In this document: piece by piece, positions 13,395-24,149 of the stretch
Layout of the letters: every line of letters starts with the position of its first letter
Position numbering within the stretch: the first letter of the stretch is position 1
DNA from: Chaetoderma sp. LZ-2023a
Taxonomy: Eukaryota; Mollusca; Caudofoveata; Chaetodermatida; Chaetodermatidae
Length of the DNA: 64,000 bases
Assembly: GCA_034401795.1 (NCBI GenBank)
Contig: CM067363.1
Location: 25,911,688-25,975,687, forward strand
Direction: 5' to 3'
Position numbers and translations under genes: made by a program
Notes under the pieces: model-generated
What the model saw: the letters and a program-made list of their open reading frames with translations, nothing else
Databases searched by the model: none
Told to the model about the DNA's origin: nothing

Positions 13395-13640
13395 CTTTTA
13401 ACCCTTTAACACTAAAGCTGGACAAAACAGCGTTTGCAGTGGTTTTGAGAAATGTCAATTTTCAGACAAATATAAGATATTTTTGAAAATTTACCACTGG
13501 AATGTCTGGCTCAATAACCAAGCCAGTAATTCCAGTGGTGAATTTTCTAAAATAACATCATGGTCTGTAAATGGACATTTTCTATGAGAAAGCTAAAGTT
13601 TTCTTCAACAAATTTAATCTTTAAAAGGTAATCTTTAAAA
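13395..13640. repeat. HF2 foldback copy
   Basis: Starts in an AACCCTTTAACACTAAAG context, has GCAGTGGTTTTGAGAAATG, TACCACTGGAATGTCTGGC, a CTCAATAACCAAGCC centre, then CCAGTGGTGAATTTTC and GTAAATGGACATTTTC. Confidence 0.75.
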
Positions 13641-13794
13641 GGGAACAGTTAATTACATAATGATTTAGTAAACAACCTGTTTCTAAGCGACTTTGTAAAT
13701 TAATGTAAAAGATGTATAAGATTTTGATTAAAGGTTGTTCTTGTCTGATGTAGCAATAACATTCGGATTTTCTTTGCTAAAATCTCACATTATA

Positions 13795-13945
13795 CAGATA
13801 TAGACCCGTTAATGGTCTAGATTGGTCAAGAAATGTCTATTTTGTAGGCTACCATATTTATATTTGAAAAATGACCACTGGAATGACTGCCCCAATAATC
13901 AAGCCAGTCATTCCAATGGCAAATTTCTAAAATAAATATCACTGA
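13795..13945. repeat. HF2 foldback copy, shortened
   Basis: Core GACCACTGGAATGACTGCCC, then CAATAATCAAGCCAGTCATT and CCAATGGCAAATTTC. The outer parts are eroded. Confidence 0.65.
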
Positions 13946-13954
13946 CGCGTGGAA

Positions 13955-14027
13955 ATAAAGTTGTTGCCCATGGCATCAGCATCTTCCAGTAAAATTAGCA
14001 TCACTATATTCAACAGCTTACCTGACT
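13955..14027 (-). repeat. HF1 half-hairpin fragment
   Basis: GTTGTTGCCCATGGCATCAG, CTTCCAGTAAAATTAGC and TTCAACAGCTTACCTG match the right half of an HF1 hairpin in minus orientation. Confidence 0.55.
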
Positions 14028-14514
14028 GATTACATTGACATTGGGATATTGAAGTATCACGTGTATAACAGTAGCTATGCCATAAATTAAGAAAAGTGTA
14101 ATAAATTTGGTAAAAAAGTAACTGCCAAGTAACTGAAAAGTGATTGAAATATCAGTTACTTTTGCAATGTAACTGGTTACATTTCAGTTACTGTAAATAA
14201 AAAAAGTATTCAGTTACATGTTACTTCAGTTAGGTGAAAACTCTAACTAAGTTACAGTCAGTTACAGTTACAAGTTATATTTACCCCAGCCCTTGTAGAT
14301 TTGTGTGGTATCTATGGCAATGATTCTATGTTTTATATTTCACTGGCTAGACATCTTTCTTTGGTAATCATCGAAGCTATGTAACACACTTGCCGACATT
14401 TTGCTTTCAAAATCGAGACATCATTTACCACCATATAAGTCCCATCAATGTGTAGATGACACTTGCATTCCATTAATGGATCACATACACTAGAGTACTC
14501 ATAAGATGCTCTAA

Positions 14515-14846
14515 TCAATCAGGCAATCAATCAAGCAATCAATCAATCAATCCAGCAATCCAGCAAGCAAGCAATCACGCAAACAAGCAATCAAACAATC
14601 AGGCAAGCACACGCAAGCACACGAGCGAGTGATCGAGCGACCAACCGGACGGCCAGGCAATCAACCAGCCAACCAACAAACCAATCAATCGACCAACAAA
14701 CGAGCCCGCCAAGTAGGCAAGTAAGGAACCAACTAAGCACCCGACAAATAAACAAACCACTAATCAACCATCCAACCAAATACACAAACAAACAAAGACC
14801 CAACCAGCCACTCAATCAATAAATTAGCTAATCACACACACATACA

Positions 14847-14926
<80 letters not shown>

Positions 14927-14985
14927 CGAGCACACGCGCACACGCACACACGCACACACGCACACACGCACGCACGCGACACACA
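14515..14985. repeat. CAAT/CAAC and (ACGC)n arrays, block B
   Basis: Degenerate CAAT/CAAC/CAAG repeats to about 14830, then nearly pure ACGC repeats (14845-14930) and a CACACG tail. It is the counterpart of 4640-5480, but the CCGA array of block A is absent here and the ACGC array is much longer. Confidence 0.9.
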
Positions 14986-15009
14986 CACTTGTAGAAGTAC
15001 CGTTCATCA

Positions 15010-15262
15010 AATTTCACCCTTTAATGACAAAGTTTGATCAAGCAAAATACAATATTTCCTAGTTGAATGCCAATTTGCAGGCCAGGTGAAGACTATTTTT
15101 GATAATTGACCACTATATTAACTGGCTCAGTTATCGAGCCACTCATTACAATGGTAAATTAAAAAAAATTCTCTCTTGGATTACAAATGGCTATTCCTCA
15201 AGGCGACTGCAGAGGCCAGTTTTGGCCGGCTTCGTGAGGAAAAGGTTAATTATCACAGCATC
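15010..15262. repeat. HF2 foldback copy (block B)
   Basis: Contains ACCCTTTAATGACAAAG, GAAGACTATTTTTGATAATT, AACTGGCTCAGTTATCGAGC, TTCTCTCTTGGATTACAAAT, CTGCAGAGGCCAGTTTTGG and CCGGCTTCGTGAGG, with terminal halves mirrored. Confidence 0.75.
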
Positions 15263-15334
15263 CGCACATTTGGTGTGACATATATCGCATTGTATGATTG
15301 CACCACTATGCGTGTGTTAATGCTATCCCACTGA

Positions 15335-15555
15335 TATCAGCCAGAAATGGCATCTGCAGTGGTCTTGAGAAATGCCCATTTGAAGACAAATAGAAGACTA
15401 TTTTTGAAAAATACCACTGGAATGGCTGGCTCGATTATCAAGCCTGTCATTCCATTGGTAAATTGTCAAAATTACTCTTCTCTTGGCCTGCACATTGACA
15501 TTTTCTTTGAGAAAATTTAAATCTATTGAACAATTTTGTTAAGGGTTAAGAAACC
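15335..15555. repeat. HF2 foldback copy
   Basis: GCATCTGCAGTGGTCTTGAG, AATACCACTGGAATGGCTGG, CTCGATTATCAAGCC centre, then CTCTTCTCTTGGCCTGC and AAGGGTTAAG. It lies in a 650-bp segment (15260-15910) present in B and C but missing from A. Confidence 0.75.
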
Positions 15556-15904
15556 GGCCATTCTGTTCAAAATACATGACACAATGCAGATCAGTTATTT
15601 CACTATATTATTTTGAGTGTAATTAGATCGAGGCAGCAACGCATTCCTCTTAGTTAGATTAGAATAGTTAACATATGTTTTATTATGGTATACTATAAGC
15701 AGTACTTCAACAAGTGGACTAAATGATGATGGTGATCAGGATAATAAACTTATTCCTCGGGGGCAGTTCGTTGCTGCAGTACGGTGACAGTTCTTTGCTG
15801 TATTAAGTCTTAAATCAGGGCATGGAAGTATGTGAGTAATGCCAGAAAACGCTTTTCAGATATGATTTTTCTGTTGCGCAAATACCATTAATTAAGTTTG
15901 AAAG

Positions 15905-16200
15905 CGATGAACGAAACACAAGTGGGATCTGGAGGGTAAATTCGACTTCGGAAATTCATTTAAAGCTTAAAAACGTATCTCCATCAACATGCAAGTGGAA
16001 ATCCGCACAGTATAACCTGCAGCTATATAAATCAAAATTGCAACAACATCATCCACTCTTTCCTTGAAAGTTAAGTCGAATTGAGGGATTATGTGGTACG
16101 TGAGAGGTTGTCAACGAGAAGATTTAGTGAACAGTTATGTGAAGATTGGTGGCAAATGACACACGTCGAAATGGCACGTTTCCTTAATGAGCTCTGATGC
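15905..16200 (+). repeat. F3 dispersed repeat, copy 2
   Basis: GAAACACAAGTGGGATCTGG to TTTCCTTAATGAGCTC, close to the block A and C copies. AATACCATTAATTAAG precedes it in B and C. Confidence 0.7.
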
Positions 16201-16339
16201 GTGCAAGAATCGATTACCAAACATGCAGTTCACGTCAGCGTTTACGGAGTGTGCTTGCACAATACATATACATGCCGCATACAACTATACGGATGTGATG
16301 CATGCACAGCTAAACGCAATGGAGTAATCCAGTTTAAGT

Positions 16340-16570
16340 TAGCCGTCCAATCTCACAGTAAACACTACCCACACTTTGCGCGAGTTGGGATCAATCGATC
16401 CCTGAATGAACTACTTTGACTATCAATTTCTAGAAACTATGCAGGTAAGCTGTTGAATATTTTGAAACTAATTTGAATGGGTGCTGTTACTGCCGCTGGC
16501 AGATACACCGTCCAGTCAAATTAGTTTCATAATATTCGAAAGTATGTTTATTATATAGTAAAATCATAGG
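16340..16570 (+). mobile_element. HF1 copy, truncated right arm
   Basis: CACTACCCACACTTTGC, GGGATCAATCGATCCC, CAGGTAAGC (16442-16450), a hairpin centred on TGCCGCTGGCA, GTCAAATTAGTTTCATAAT, TTTATTATATAGTAAAATC. The CRE arm is missing; a LINE fragment starts immediately after it. Confidence 0.8.
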
Positions 16571-16574
16571 CAGG

Positions 16575-17300
16575 AAGGCACACGCAACAGCAATGGAGAT
16601 GAGCTGGTGTCATTGCCTATTTCCAATGGCCTATTTACCACAAATACGGCTTTTAAACACCAATGCCATCACCAGACAACATTGCTGATCGCATGCCCTT
16701 AATGCCCTATGGCTACATCAGTTGTCTTCAGCCAGATAGACTGCATACTATGCAAGACAGCAGCCCAACCCCTACTTCGGGATGCTCAATCCCATGGAGG
16801 CGCATACCTCAATTTTGACCCTAGGCCAGTTATTACACGCCTTCTGATGGGCCATCTCTACCTCTACCTAATGTATAAAGGCCATACCAGTCACCTTCAT
16901 CCCACCCAAGCTCATCCGGTACACTGACACACAGCTGCCACACATAAATGCCCTTGAGGAGCAGATACCTAACATCGACGCCAGCTCTGATCCAAACGAA
17001 GCCTTAACCAAAATACTCAAATCTATGGAATCATCAGCTACCAGCGCCATAGGTGTTATAAAAACCGAACACGGTATACTGACGACCCTATAGTCTTAAA
17101 ACTGTCATCAGAGCAGACAGCGGTATGGCTGCGCATCTATCAAAGTGGTCAAAGAGAATACTGCCCCAAACTACGCTAGAAACAAAAGAGAATTCTGCGC
17201 CACATTAGTGAAAGTTTAAACTTTAGACCCCCAATTGTTTCAGATGAAGAACTGCTTACTAAAAAATAACCTCCATCGCGTTATTCGTACCTAAACTTAA
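16575..17300 (+). mobile_element. LINE fragment: end of AP endonuclease and linker
   Basis: One frame reads NGDELVSLPISNGLFTTNTA then FKHQCHHQTTLL, an in-frame stop, and SQIDCILCKTAAQPLLRDA. NT.F.H..HQT followed by QID.IL is the C-terminal part of APE-type LINE endonucleases. After a frameshift come EQIPNIDASSDPNEALTKIL and VWLRIYQSGQREYCPKLR, like the linker before the RT. The catalytic RT core is absent. It is a fossil; clade not determined. Confidence 0.7.
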
Positions 17301-17409
17301 CGTAATCTATTACATAATGGGCTATCGAGTTGATGCGTTACCTCCCGTGAAATGGCAATTAGGTTTATATTGACTTAATGATCTTAGACAACACACAATA
17401 GGCCAGTAG

Positions 17410-17845
17410 CCCAAGCATGGCCCCAATGTGCATGCTGCCATCTTGCCCGTGTTATGGCAACGGTGGTCCAACGCATGTGTACGCCATAATTACATATATT
17501 GGCTGTAAGGGGTTGGGCCAACGTTGGCCCACCAACTCTAACCCAACTGTAATGTTGCCACTGTTATGTCAACGTTGGCACACCGTATGTATACAACATT
17601 TATAACATACATTTGCTATAAGTGTTTGCGCCAACGTTGGCCTAATCACTGTACTCCAACTGAAATTGTGTCACTGCTATGCCCAGGTTGGCCCAACACT
17701 TTGTTGTCAATGGTGACGGTGCAAAGCAATTGACAACGTTGGCCCAATGACCACTAGGCAATGGCGACCATGCCAGCCAATCGCCAACACCGGCCCAACG
17801 TAGTACTATTATGTTGGTCAATGACAACATATATAGGGGCAGCGT
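17410..17845. repeat. Diverged tandem array around CCAACGTTGGCC
   Basis: The palindromic word CCAACGTTGGC or a close variant recurs about every 55-130 bp (for example near 17518, 17570, 17631, 17683, 17738 and 17783), often with a TTGCCACTGTTATG-like partner. Its orientation-symmetric core and degenerate spacing suggest an old tandem repeat. Confidence 0.6.
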
Positions 17846-18044
17846 CTCACGTTGGCAAAAATTAATCACTGAGAAGCAGGATTGCTGGAACTATGGTCAA
17901 TTGATTGTCAACTCGTTGTATAAGACATACTCCAAATGCAACGCATATGTTTGCACTATTGGCACACCCGCACTCATACTTATCCAGTCAATCCTGATGA
18001 AAATGTGCCACCCTATTGGGGAGATCCGATATGTCGGTCAACTA

Positions 18045-18421
18045 AATTACGTCATAATCAAACCCGTCACACGTGTGATGACGTCATAATCAAAACGATG
18101 TAATAATCCGCCACGAAACTCGAATAGTCCGTCAATAGCTAATATCAGTGTACGTATTCTATGTCTCGGATGAATTTCTGATTTAATAACCGTCCTGTTG
18201 AATTACCTGTGGACTGTTACTGTCGTCGGCAGCAACAGTGCTCAGTCAAAATAGTTTCATAATGTTTAACATCTTCTAGGCTCTTACACATAGTTGCCGC
18301 GGAACTTAGATTCTAGGAATTTCGGTTTCAAAGCATTACAGTCGATTCCAGCCTGGACAGAGCGTAGCTAAAAACAGGTCTTGACATAGCTTGAAATGGA
18401 TCCCTCCATTTAAGTTCCTTA
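18045..18421 (-). mobile_element. HF1 copy, minus orientation
   Basis: CACGTGTGATGACGTCATAA (TGACGTCA 18079-18086), AATAGTCCGTCAATAG, a hairpin with CTGTTACTGTCGTCGGCAG, then TCAGTCAAAATAGTTTCATA and a decayed arm ending TGGATCCCTCCATTT. Confidence 0.7.
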
Positions 18422-18654
18422 ATGCCCACCCACTCATTGAATGTATAATCTACGATCTGCTTTTGTTTATATGTAAATAGTCAATGATAGAGCACATTAC
18501 ACATGTATTATACATGTATTAATATTATATCCTCTGTATAATCGTATAATCCTTTTTCTTGTCTATTTGTTTTGCGGTATCCATATCTCTAGATTGGGCG
18601 ATAAAATACTTACTTACTTACATCATTCGCCCCCCCCCCGCCCCACACACACAC

Positions 18655-19440
18655 CCCGCCTCACTCACCACGACTCACCCGTCTCGTGGCGATACTGGGT
18701 GTGCCGCTAGAGATGAAATATAGCAACAATGTGGATTTCATAGACGAGGTAAAGAAACACCTTGACACACTTCTCACAATAGCTGCAAGCAATTTGAGAA
18801 TCTCTTTATGTATGAATCCAATGCAGATTTCACCCACATATATCAATATACAAGGTGTGACACTAAAGGAAATGCCGACCCACTTAGTGGCTGTGAACCA
18901 TGGAGGAAATCTCGAATCATGGGCTCACTTCTTTGCAGTACTGCTGACATCGCTACACGCAGTGCCATGGGGAACATAGCTTGGCAGTTCTTTTTGAAGC
19001 TATGGATTCGTTGGTCAAAGATTCCCTTGATAAAAAGACTACGTTGACACAATGCAACGTGCGTATCCTTGATGCTTTATAACTGTAACAGTTGGACAGC
19101 TCCAAAGGCACCTGTAGACACACTCGATGCCTGCCACCCCAAACATATATGCACCACCACTGGGCACCGATGACCAGCCAGCATAATTCCAAATGATGCA
19201 CTATACACGCTGTGTAGCGGATCGTCGTTGTATGTAAAAGTTGCCTCGCAAATATGGTCCATATTTGGCCATATACTGAGGATGCTCGGGAACACACCAG
19301 CACAGAGAACCTTGAAATTCGCCCTACTTGGAGCCAGCAGATACACAGCAAGGCGAGGACCTGAGGAAGCTAATGATTTCGGCTGAGGACAGTGGGCAGA
19401 TGAAGGACTACTTAAAGCTATAGGATGTTTATGTTACTAC
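18655..19440 (+). mobile_element. LINE fragment: RT catalytic end and C-terminus
   Basis: The frame from about 18695 reads VPLEMKYSNNVDFIDEVKKH; KYSNNVDF corresponds to the YADD catalytic motif with its aspartates lost. Downstream, with frameshifts: WRKSRIMGSLLCSTADIATR, SWTAPKAPVDTLDACHPK and IFGHILRMLGNTPAQRTL, the usual LINE terminal order. The element is inactive. It may be the 3' half of the fragment at 16575-17300, with the RT core lost. Confidence 0.75.
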
Positions 19441-19454
19441 AGCCGCAGACTACA

Positions 19455-19612
19455 GTCATCATACATAAAGACATACAATTCGTACAACAAAGCGCACTCC
19501 ATCATCAATTATGCGCTCGCAACGAACTATGTATTATGGCACAAGCCTACACATAACGTAGTTGATTATAACGACATATGATTGATGGACAAACCGGAAT
19601 CCTCCATTTTTT
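19455..19612 (+). repeat. HF1 right-arm fragment
   Basis: AAAGACATACAATTCGTAC, TCCATCATCAATTATGCGC, AACGTAGTTGATTATAACG and GAATCCTCCATTTT match the CRE-side arm of HF1, but the TGACGTCA word has decayed. Confidence 0.65.
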
Positions 19613-20894
19613 CTCTTCAAATTATTGACATAAATCTGAACGCTGACTTTATATCCGCGTTTCTCTGTTATAATTCACCATGCCAACATATTGGATTACA
19701 CCATTCGTATAAAAAAAATGTCATTTTAGTGTATTGTGGGTGAAACAGTATGCCATAGCTAGCTAGTAGGACTATGCACCGCAATTCCATTTATGTATAT
19801 ATGCTTGAGACACAATTTGGATTGGATATGTGCACAACGTGTTGTTTTTTACGTAGCTTATGAATCTACATCCGGATGTTAGGGGAAAAATACATCCCGA
19901 TGATGAGTTACTAGAAACATAATCATAGCGCATACATAAATAATAAAACAGTTGAAAATCGTCAAAAAGCGGATGTCGATGCTGAAATGTAACGAGGACG
20001 ACGAAGAAACGGTCGCGTATGTCAGAGACGACCTCAAATTCAATTTCAAATATAGTGTTAACCGCTTCAGAAGTACACGAATCATATATACATGGACTAT
20101 GGTGCAATGGCAGGGAAAATCGAAATAATAAATGAAGTTTATTGGTAATTTCATACAATATTAAATACACTACCATCGGTAAAACATAGCTGCTGCATCG
20201 CACTCCATCATGTGTCAACTGTGTGTGCAGTTATACCGCATATGACCACCTGAATATGGCGAAAGGACACCTGGATATAGATTTGCAAGCAGTATTAATA
20301 GAAATAGACGCCAATGTAGAGTGATTAACTCACTACTGTTAATTCACCATTGACCTTTTTGAAAACGTTATATATAAAAGTGACTTTTTCTGGTTGAAGC
20401 AACAAGTTTCGGTCAACATGATTTCAAAATACCCTGATGGTTTCCAAGGTCGCAATATTATACCTACTTAATATCTTGACATTCGTGTGACTGAATGTAA
20501 ACCCTGTCTCTGGAAACAGCAGCTTTCAGTCAACTTGATTTTAAACGAGATAGCGTTTTACCTGTAGAACGTAGTGGCTAATAAGCTTAGAGCGAATATA
20601 ACTGAGCTTATATGGCCAGCTGTAGAAGGTACTATTTATTCGCTCGGCATACACCAAAGCGCATAGGTCCAGCCGCGTCACTAATTGGTTCACGCCAGAA
20701 TGACATAAATGGTATTTAGCTGCGTTTTTTTCTAATTAGTCTGATTTATTTCTGTTTGTCACTGTTGACTATAGGTTGATTTGTATATAAAGCTGTCATT
20801 CAAGAGCATATGTTAGTTCCCTGGTCCTTTCCTCTAATAACAAATTAAATCATGTAATGTTTTCCAAAGACATATAACACGTGTATAAATAAGT
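19613..20894. other. Unassigned, with two open frames
   Basis: A 148-codon frame on minus (19772-20218) has no recognised motif. On plus, a 51-codon frame (ATG near 19972, stop near 20127) reads DDEETVAYVRDDLKFNFKYS and is acidic then basic; it is the more protein-like of the two but is not identified. Two weak hairpins near 20395-20450 and 20485-20560 (GTCAACATGATTTCAAAAT, GTCAACTTGATTTTAAA) resemble HF1 half-cores. Confidence 0.25.
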
Positions 20895-21067
20895 AGTGGT
20901 GATAGTAGTAGCAGTACATATGATGATGATGATGATGATGATGATGAAGGTGGTGTTGTTGTTGTTGTTGGTGGTGGTGATGGTGGTGGTGGTGGTGGTC
21001 GCGGTGGTGGTGGTGGTGGTGGTGGTGGTCGCGGTAGTGGTGGTGGTGGTGGTGGTGGTGGTGGTGG

Positions 21068-21117
<50 letters not shown>

Positions 21118-21704
21118 TCGACGTCGAAGGTGGCCACGGCGACGCCGGCGGCGAGGGAGGTGGTGGTGATGGTTGTAATTATGGTGGTTAAGGTAGTGGT
21201 GGTGTTGTGGCGGCGCCGGCTGCTGATGTCGTTGTGGTAGTGTTGGTGGTGGAGTTGAGGGTGTTGGTGGTAGAGGTGGTGGTGGCGGTGGTGGTGGTGG
21301 TGGTGGCGGTGTTGGTGGTGGTGGTGGTGGTTGTGGTGGTGGTAGTGGTAGTGGTAGTGGTAGTGGTGGTGGTGGCGGTCGTGGTGGTGGTGGTCGTGGT
21401 GGTGGTGGTGGTGTTGCTTCTGCTGCTGCTGCTGCTGGTGGTGGTGTCGACGTCGGAGGCGGCCAAGGCGACGGCGGCGACGAGGGAAGTGGTGGTGATG
21501 GTGGTAATTATGGTGGTGAAGGTAGTGGCGGTGGTGTGGCGGCGGCGGCGTCGGTGGGGGATGTCGTGGTGGTAGTGTTGGTAGTGGAGGTGGTGGTGTT
21601 GGTGGTGGAGGTGGTGGTAATGGTGGGGGTGGTTGTGTGTGTGTGCGTGTGCGTGTGCGTGTGCGTGTGCGTGTGCGTGTGCGTGTGCGTGTGCGTGTGC
21701 GTGT
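20895..21704. repeat. Long compound microsatellite (ATG, GTG/TGG, GCT, then GTGTGC)
   Basis: ATG repeats (20920-20947) lead to GTG/TGG repeats with GCT runs (21067-21112 and 21417-21436). The segment from the GCT run through GTGTCGACGTCG occurs twice (about 21060-21230 and 21410-21560), so the array has been internally duplicated. It ends in GTGTGC hexamers (21640-21702). The Val-, Leu-, Thr- and Ser-rich frames are not genes. Confidence 0.95.
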
Positions 21705-21709
21705 AATTG

Positions 21710-21786
21710 ACTATGTCGTCATCCTACGCGTCATGTAGTTATTTATGCATACATATGATGACTGGATAAATTGGAAAGGCCCGTTA
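21710..21786 (+). repeat. HF1 right-end fragment
   Basis: GTCGTCATCCTACGCGTCAT, GTAGTTATTTATGC, TGATGACTGGATAAATTGG and AAAGGCCCG match the CRE-side end, including the terminal repeat. Confidence 0.6.
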
Positions 21787-22149
21787 GTGATCTACTAGAA
21801 AAGCATGATGCACCAGTTTTCGAATGCTAAATGGTATTCAATTACCGCGAGAAAGATGCTAGTCAAGCTCGCGCATGGCTTGGCATCTCGTTCCTGTTGA
21901 CCATGGTGACTTGATCGATCATCTGTCTTTCCCCCTCAGAAGAAAGTGTGTGCGGGCATAAGAAGAAACTGATCTATCTCATCAGCTACTAACTGGTAGT
22001 CATATATTTTCGATATGTCATGAATATCTTTCAACCCTACAAATCATATACAACAAATTCGTCACCATGTCACATATAAGCTATTACGAGGCAGCATTCT
22101 TCCAAATAATCAACCGCTGCCATGGCGTGTAGCTTTGACCCGGCAGGAA

Positions 22150-22235
22150 CATGACGTTGTTTCAACGTTGAATCCACTTTGAAAACACGCCATGACATGA
22201 TTTCAACACCAATTCAACGTTGAAACAACCTCATG
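22150..22235. mobile_element. 86-bp MITE with TTCAACGTTGAA ends
   Basis: The left end (22150-22173) and the mirrored right end (22212-22235) are 24-bp inverted repeats with one mismatch, each containing TTCAACGTTGAA. The sister block S2 lacks it near 33355, so it inserted after the duplication. Confidence 0.75.
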
Positions 22236-22747
22236 CATCTGCTTGGGATTTTGTGAAACCTGGATCGTAAAGATCAAAGTATCGAGAAATTGAGTGGGTG
22301 GGGTAACATAGCATTACCGGAGGACTAGCTGGAGACATGATTTCAATAAATCAAAGAGGATAGAGAAGAGTTATGAGAACACTATGGATGTATCTGACAT
22401 TCTAGACCAATGGTACTTCATCTTAAAATTAGAACGTGTATGAACTCCCAAACAATATTACGCTACTGAAACTAAGAGCCTTTTTAGATATTCTTATTTT
22501 TATATCCAGAACGGATCTCTAAATCCTGATACTATTCTTGTTGCTCGTCTTGTTGTTGTTGGGGATGTGGACCCTTGCTTCCTTTTTCTACTTCTCATTC
22601 AATTCTCATCAAATCTCGCTGAAACTGCGCACACCTATTTTGGGGATAGGTCCCCACGTTACTACGCGGCCAGATCTTCGATGTACTGCGCTGATGGGTG
22701 TTAGTAGGCGGCCAAACAGTATATATTAATGGCATTACTTCTCCGTT

Positions 22748-22935
22748 AACGCGTTAACACTCATATCAGCTTAAAACAGCTTCGGCAGTGCCCTTGAAAA
22801 ATTTCTATTTTCAGACGAAGCGAAGAATATTATTTTGAAAAGTTATCACGGGAATGACTGGTTCGATAACAGAGCCAGTCATTCAAGTAATACATGCTCA
22901 CAAATAGTCTTCTCTTGGTTTGCAAATGGATGGTG
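22748..22935. repeat. HF2 foldback copy
   Basis: GTTATCACGGGAATGACTGG, TTCGATAACAGAGCC centre, AGTCATTCAAGTAATAC, then TAGTCTTCTCTTGGTTTGC. It interrupts the tandem unit of block S1 and is absent from S2. Confidence 0.8.
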
Positions 22936-23305
22936 ACTATCGACGTAATAACAGAGCGCAAGGTTCGATTCACTACCGTGGTAGGTTGTATAAGCGCGCA
23001 ACACCATGCCCCGCAATTACATTTTAAAATGGGCACGCCCCTGTTATTAATGTGCAGATCTCCATAAAAAACATGAGAGAGATATTCTACATGTTACTCT
23101 TGACATCATTACGGAGACACACTTTAAAGTCACTGTCCTGCAAGGTTTTGATATGGCGCTTCACCATTACTCTCTTAGATCGCTATTCATCCATGACTGA
23201 TGAACTGGTCTCGATGAGACGTGAGAGGGATCTCTTATGGGCAACTCTTAACCCTTTTTACAAGCAAGGCCGAAAACACCACATTCCTTGACCATTTTAT
23301 AAACT

Positions 23306-23430
23306 TTATGTTGTGTATTCTGATACTAATTTGACGTGAAGCTGTTGCTGCCTATGGCCGCAACAGGTTCCTGTCAAATTCATTTCAAAATACTCAACAG
23401 CTTATCTGTACGATGGTTTTAAAGTTGTGG
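23306..23430 (-). mobile_element. HF1 hairpin core in block S1
   Basis: Hairpin TACTAATTTGACGTGAAGCT / GTTGCTGCCTATGGCCGCAA / GTCAAATTCATTTCAAAATA, then TCAACAGCTTATCTGTA and a short arm. A sister copy lies at the equivalent site in S2 (34308), so insertion predates the S duplication. Confidence 0.75.
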
Positions 23431-23715
23431 TTGTGGGAACTCAGGGTTCAAAGGGTTAACATTACGGAGACAGATTTTTTAATCACTGCCCTGCAGCTTT
23501 TAATAGGTCGCTCCAGCCTTAAATAGTAATATCACTACTCACCCGTTATTAACGAACGGATCTCGATACAACTAGAGACGGAGATTCTATAGGGAAAACT
23601 CTTAACAAGATATTTGCAGGCGGATTTTCGATTCACTGACCCGCTGGGCTTCAGCAAGGCGCCCCACCCATTGATGGTACAGGGACCATAGATCCCGTTA
23701 TCACTCACGGAATCG

Positions 23716-24149
23716 TTGTTATCATCACTTCATTTCTCGCTACATTTATACATCATCGTACGGTTGTTTGGTTCAACAGAACAACGTGCGACAACACTAC
23801 GTTAGGCTCAGTAGCCTCCTGAACTTCTTCAGAGTAAAGACATTGAGCTGTTAACGCGGCCAGCAAGATCCCGGACTTACCTCCACCCGTCAACCCAATT
23901 TTGCATGCATTCCAGGTCCTGAAACTTCATACAAGCGTTAGTGCATTGGCTACTGCGCTATAGAAGGCTACGGTAAAGTAACTACGCTGATATTGCAACG
24001 AACATGAAATGCTGGCCGAATTAATAAAATGATGTATCAATGAACTAATGTGTAGGCCTATGCAAAAAAAAAAATCAATAATTGACAAGATTTTATGTAT
24101 TACTTTATGTGTACGTACTTGAGGAATCATGTTTCTAGAGTCAGTCATA
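23716..24149. other. Unassigned
   Basis: No recurrent family and no convincing frame. Confidence 0.25.

Larger units (their letters stand above)
12235..14294. mobile_element. hAT-like non-autonomous element, about 2.06 kb
   Basis: The left end CAGGCCTGGGGTTA is mirrored on the right by TTACCCCAGCCCTT. Both termini carry many GTTACAGTTACA / TGTAACTG subterminal repeats. Flanking 8-mers ATAGATGT and GTAGATTT match at 6 of 8 positions, and block A is uninterrupted at the same place (4439-4450). TIR type and 8-bp duplication are typical of hAT elements. There is no transposase; the interior holds nested HF1-like hairpins and two HF2 copies. Confidence 0.75.
10886..16340 (+). repeat. Paralogous block B, with hAT-like insertion
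   Basis: Second block copy. The shared start is TGACTCCAGCCTTTAAGATG. It carries the minus-strand frame at 11450-11704 (84 codons; shares NSYPYMHSKKLNILNKATWF with A), the GT-rich tract near 11930-12040, the insertion at 12235-14294, then resumes at 14296 with TATTTCACTGGCTAGACATC, tetranucleotide arrays, HF2 and F3. It contains the empty TTAA site (15668-15671) for the PBM element of block C. Confidence 0.8.
21960..23715 (+). repeat. Paralogous block S1, containing a roughly 120-160 bp tandem unit
   Basis: Collinear with 33190-35160. The shared start is ATATGTCATGA.TATCTTTC, then ATTACGAGGCAGC.TTCTTC and AATAATCAACCGCTG. From about 22660 a diverged tandem unit with TTCGATTCACTGCCCTGC, TTTTAGTAGGGCGC, CTCCGTTATTAATGAACGG and GAGAGATATTCTATG recurs, interrupted by HF2 (22748) and HF1 (23306). 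Not coding. Confidence 0.75.

Noticed and set aside
20850..21575. Ser/Thr-rich and Val-rich frames that look like mucin-type proteins
   Set aside because: They arise from GTG/GCT simple repeats on both strands.
22962..22975. GGTTCGATTCA resembling a Pol III B box
   Set aside because: It is a variant of the TTCGATTCACTGCC part of the block S tandem unit, and no A box or tRNA fold is present.
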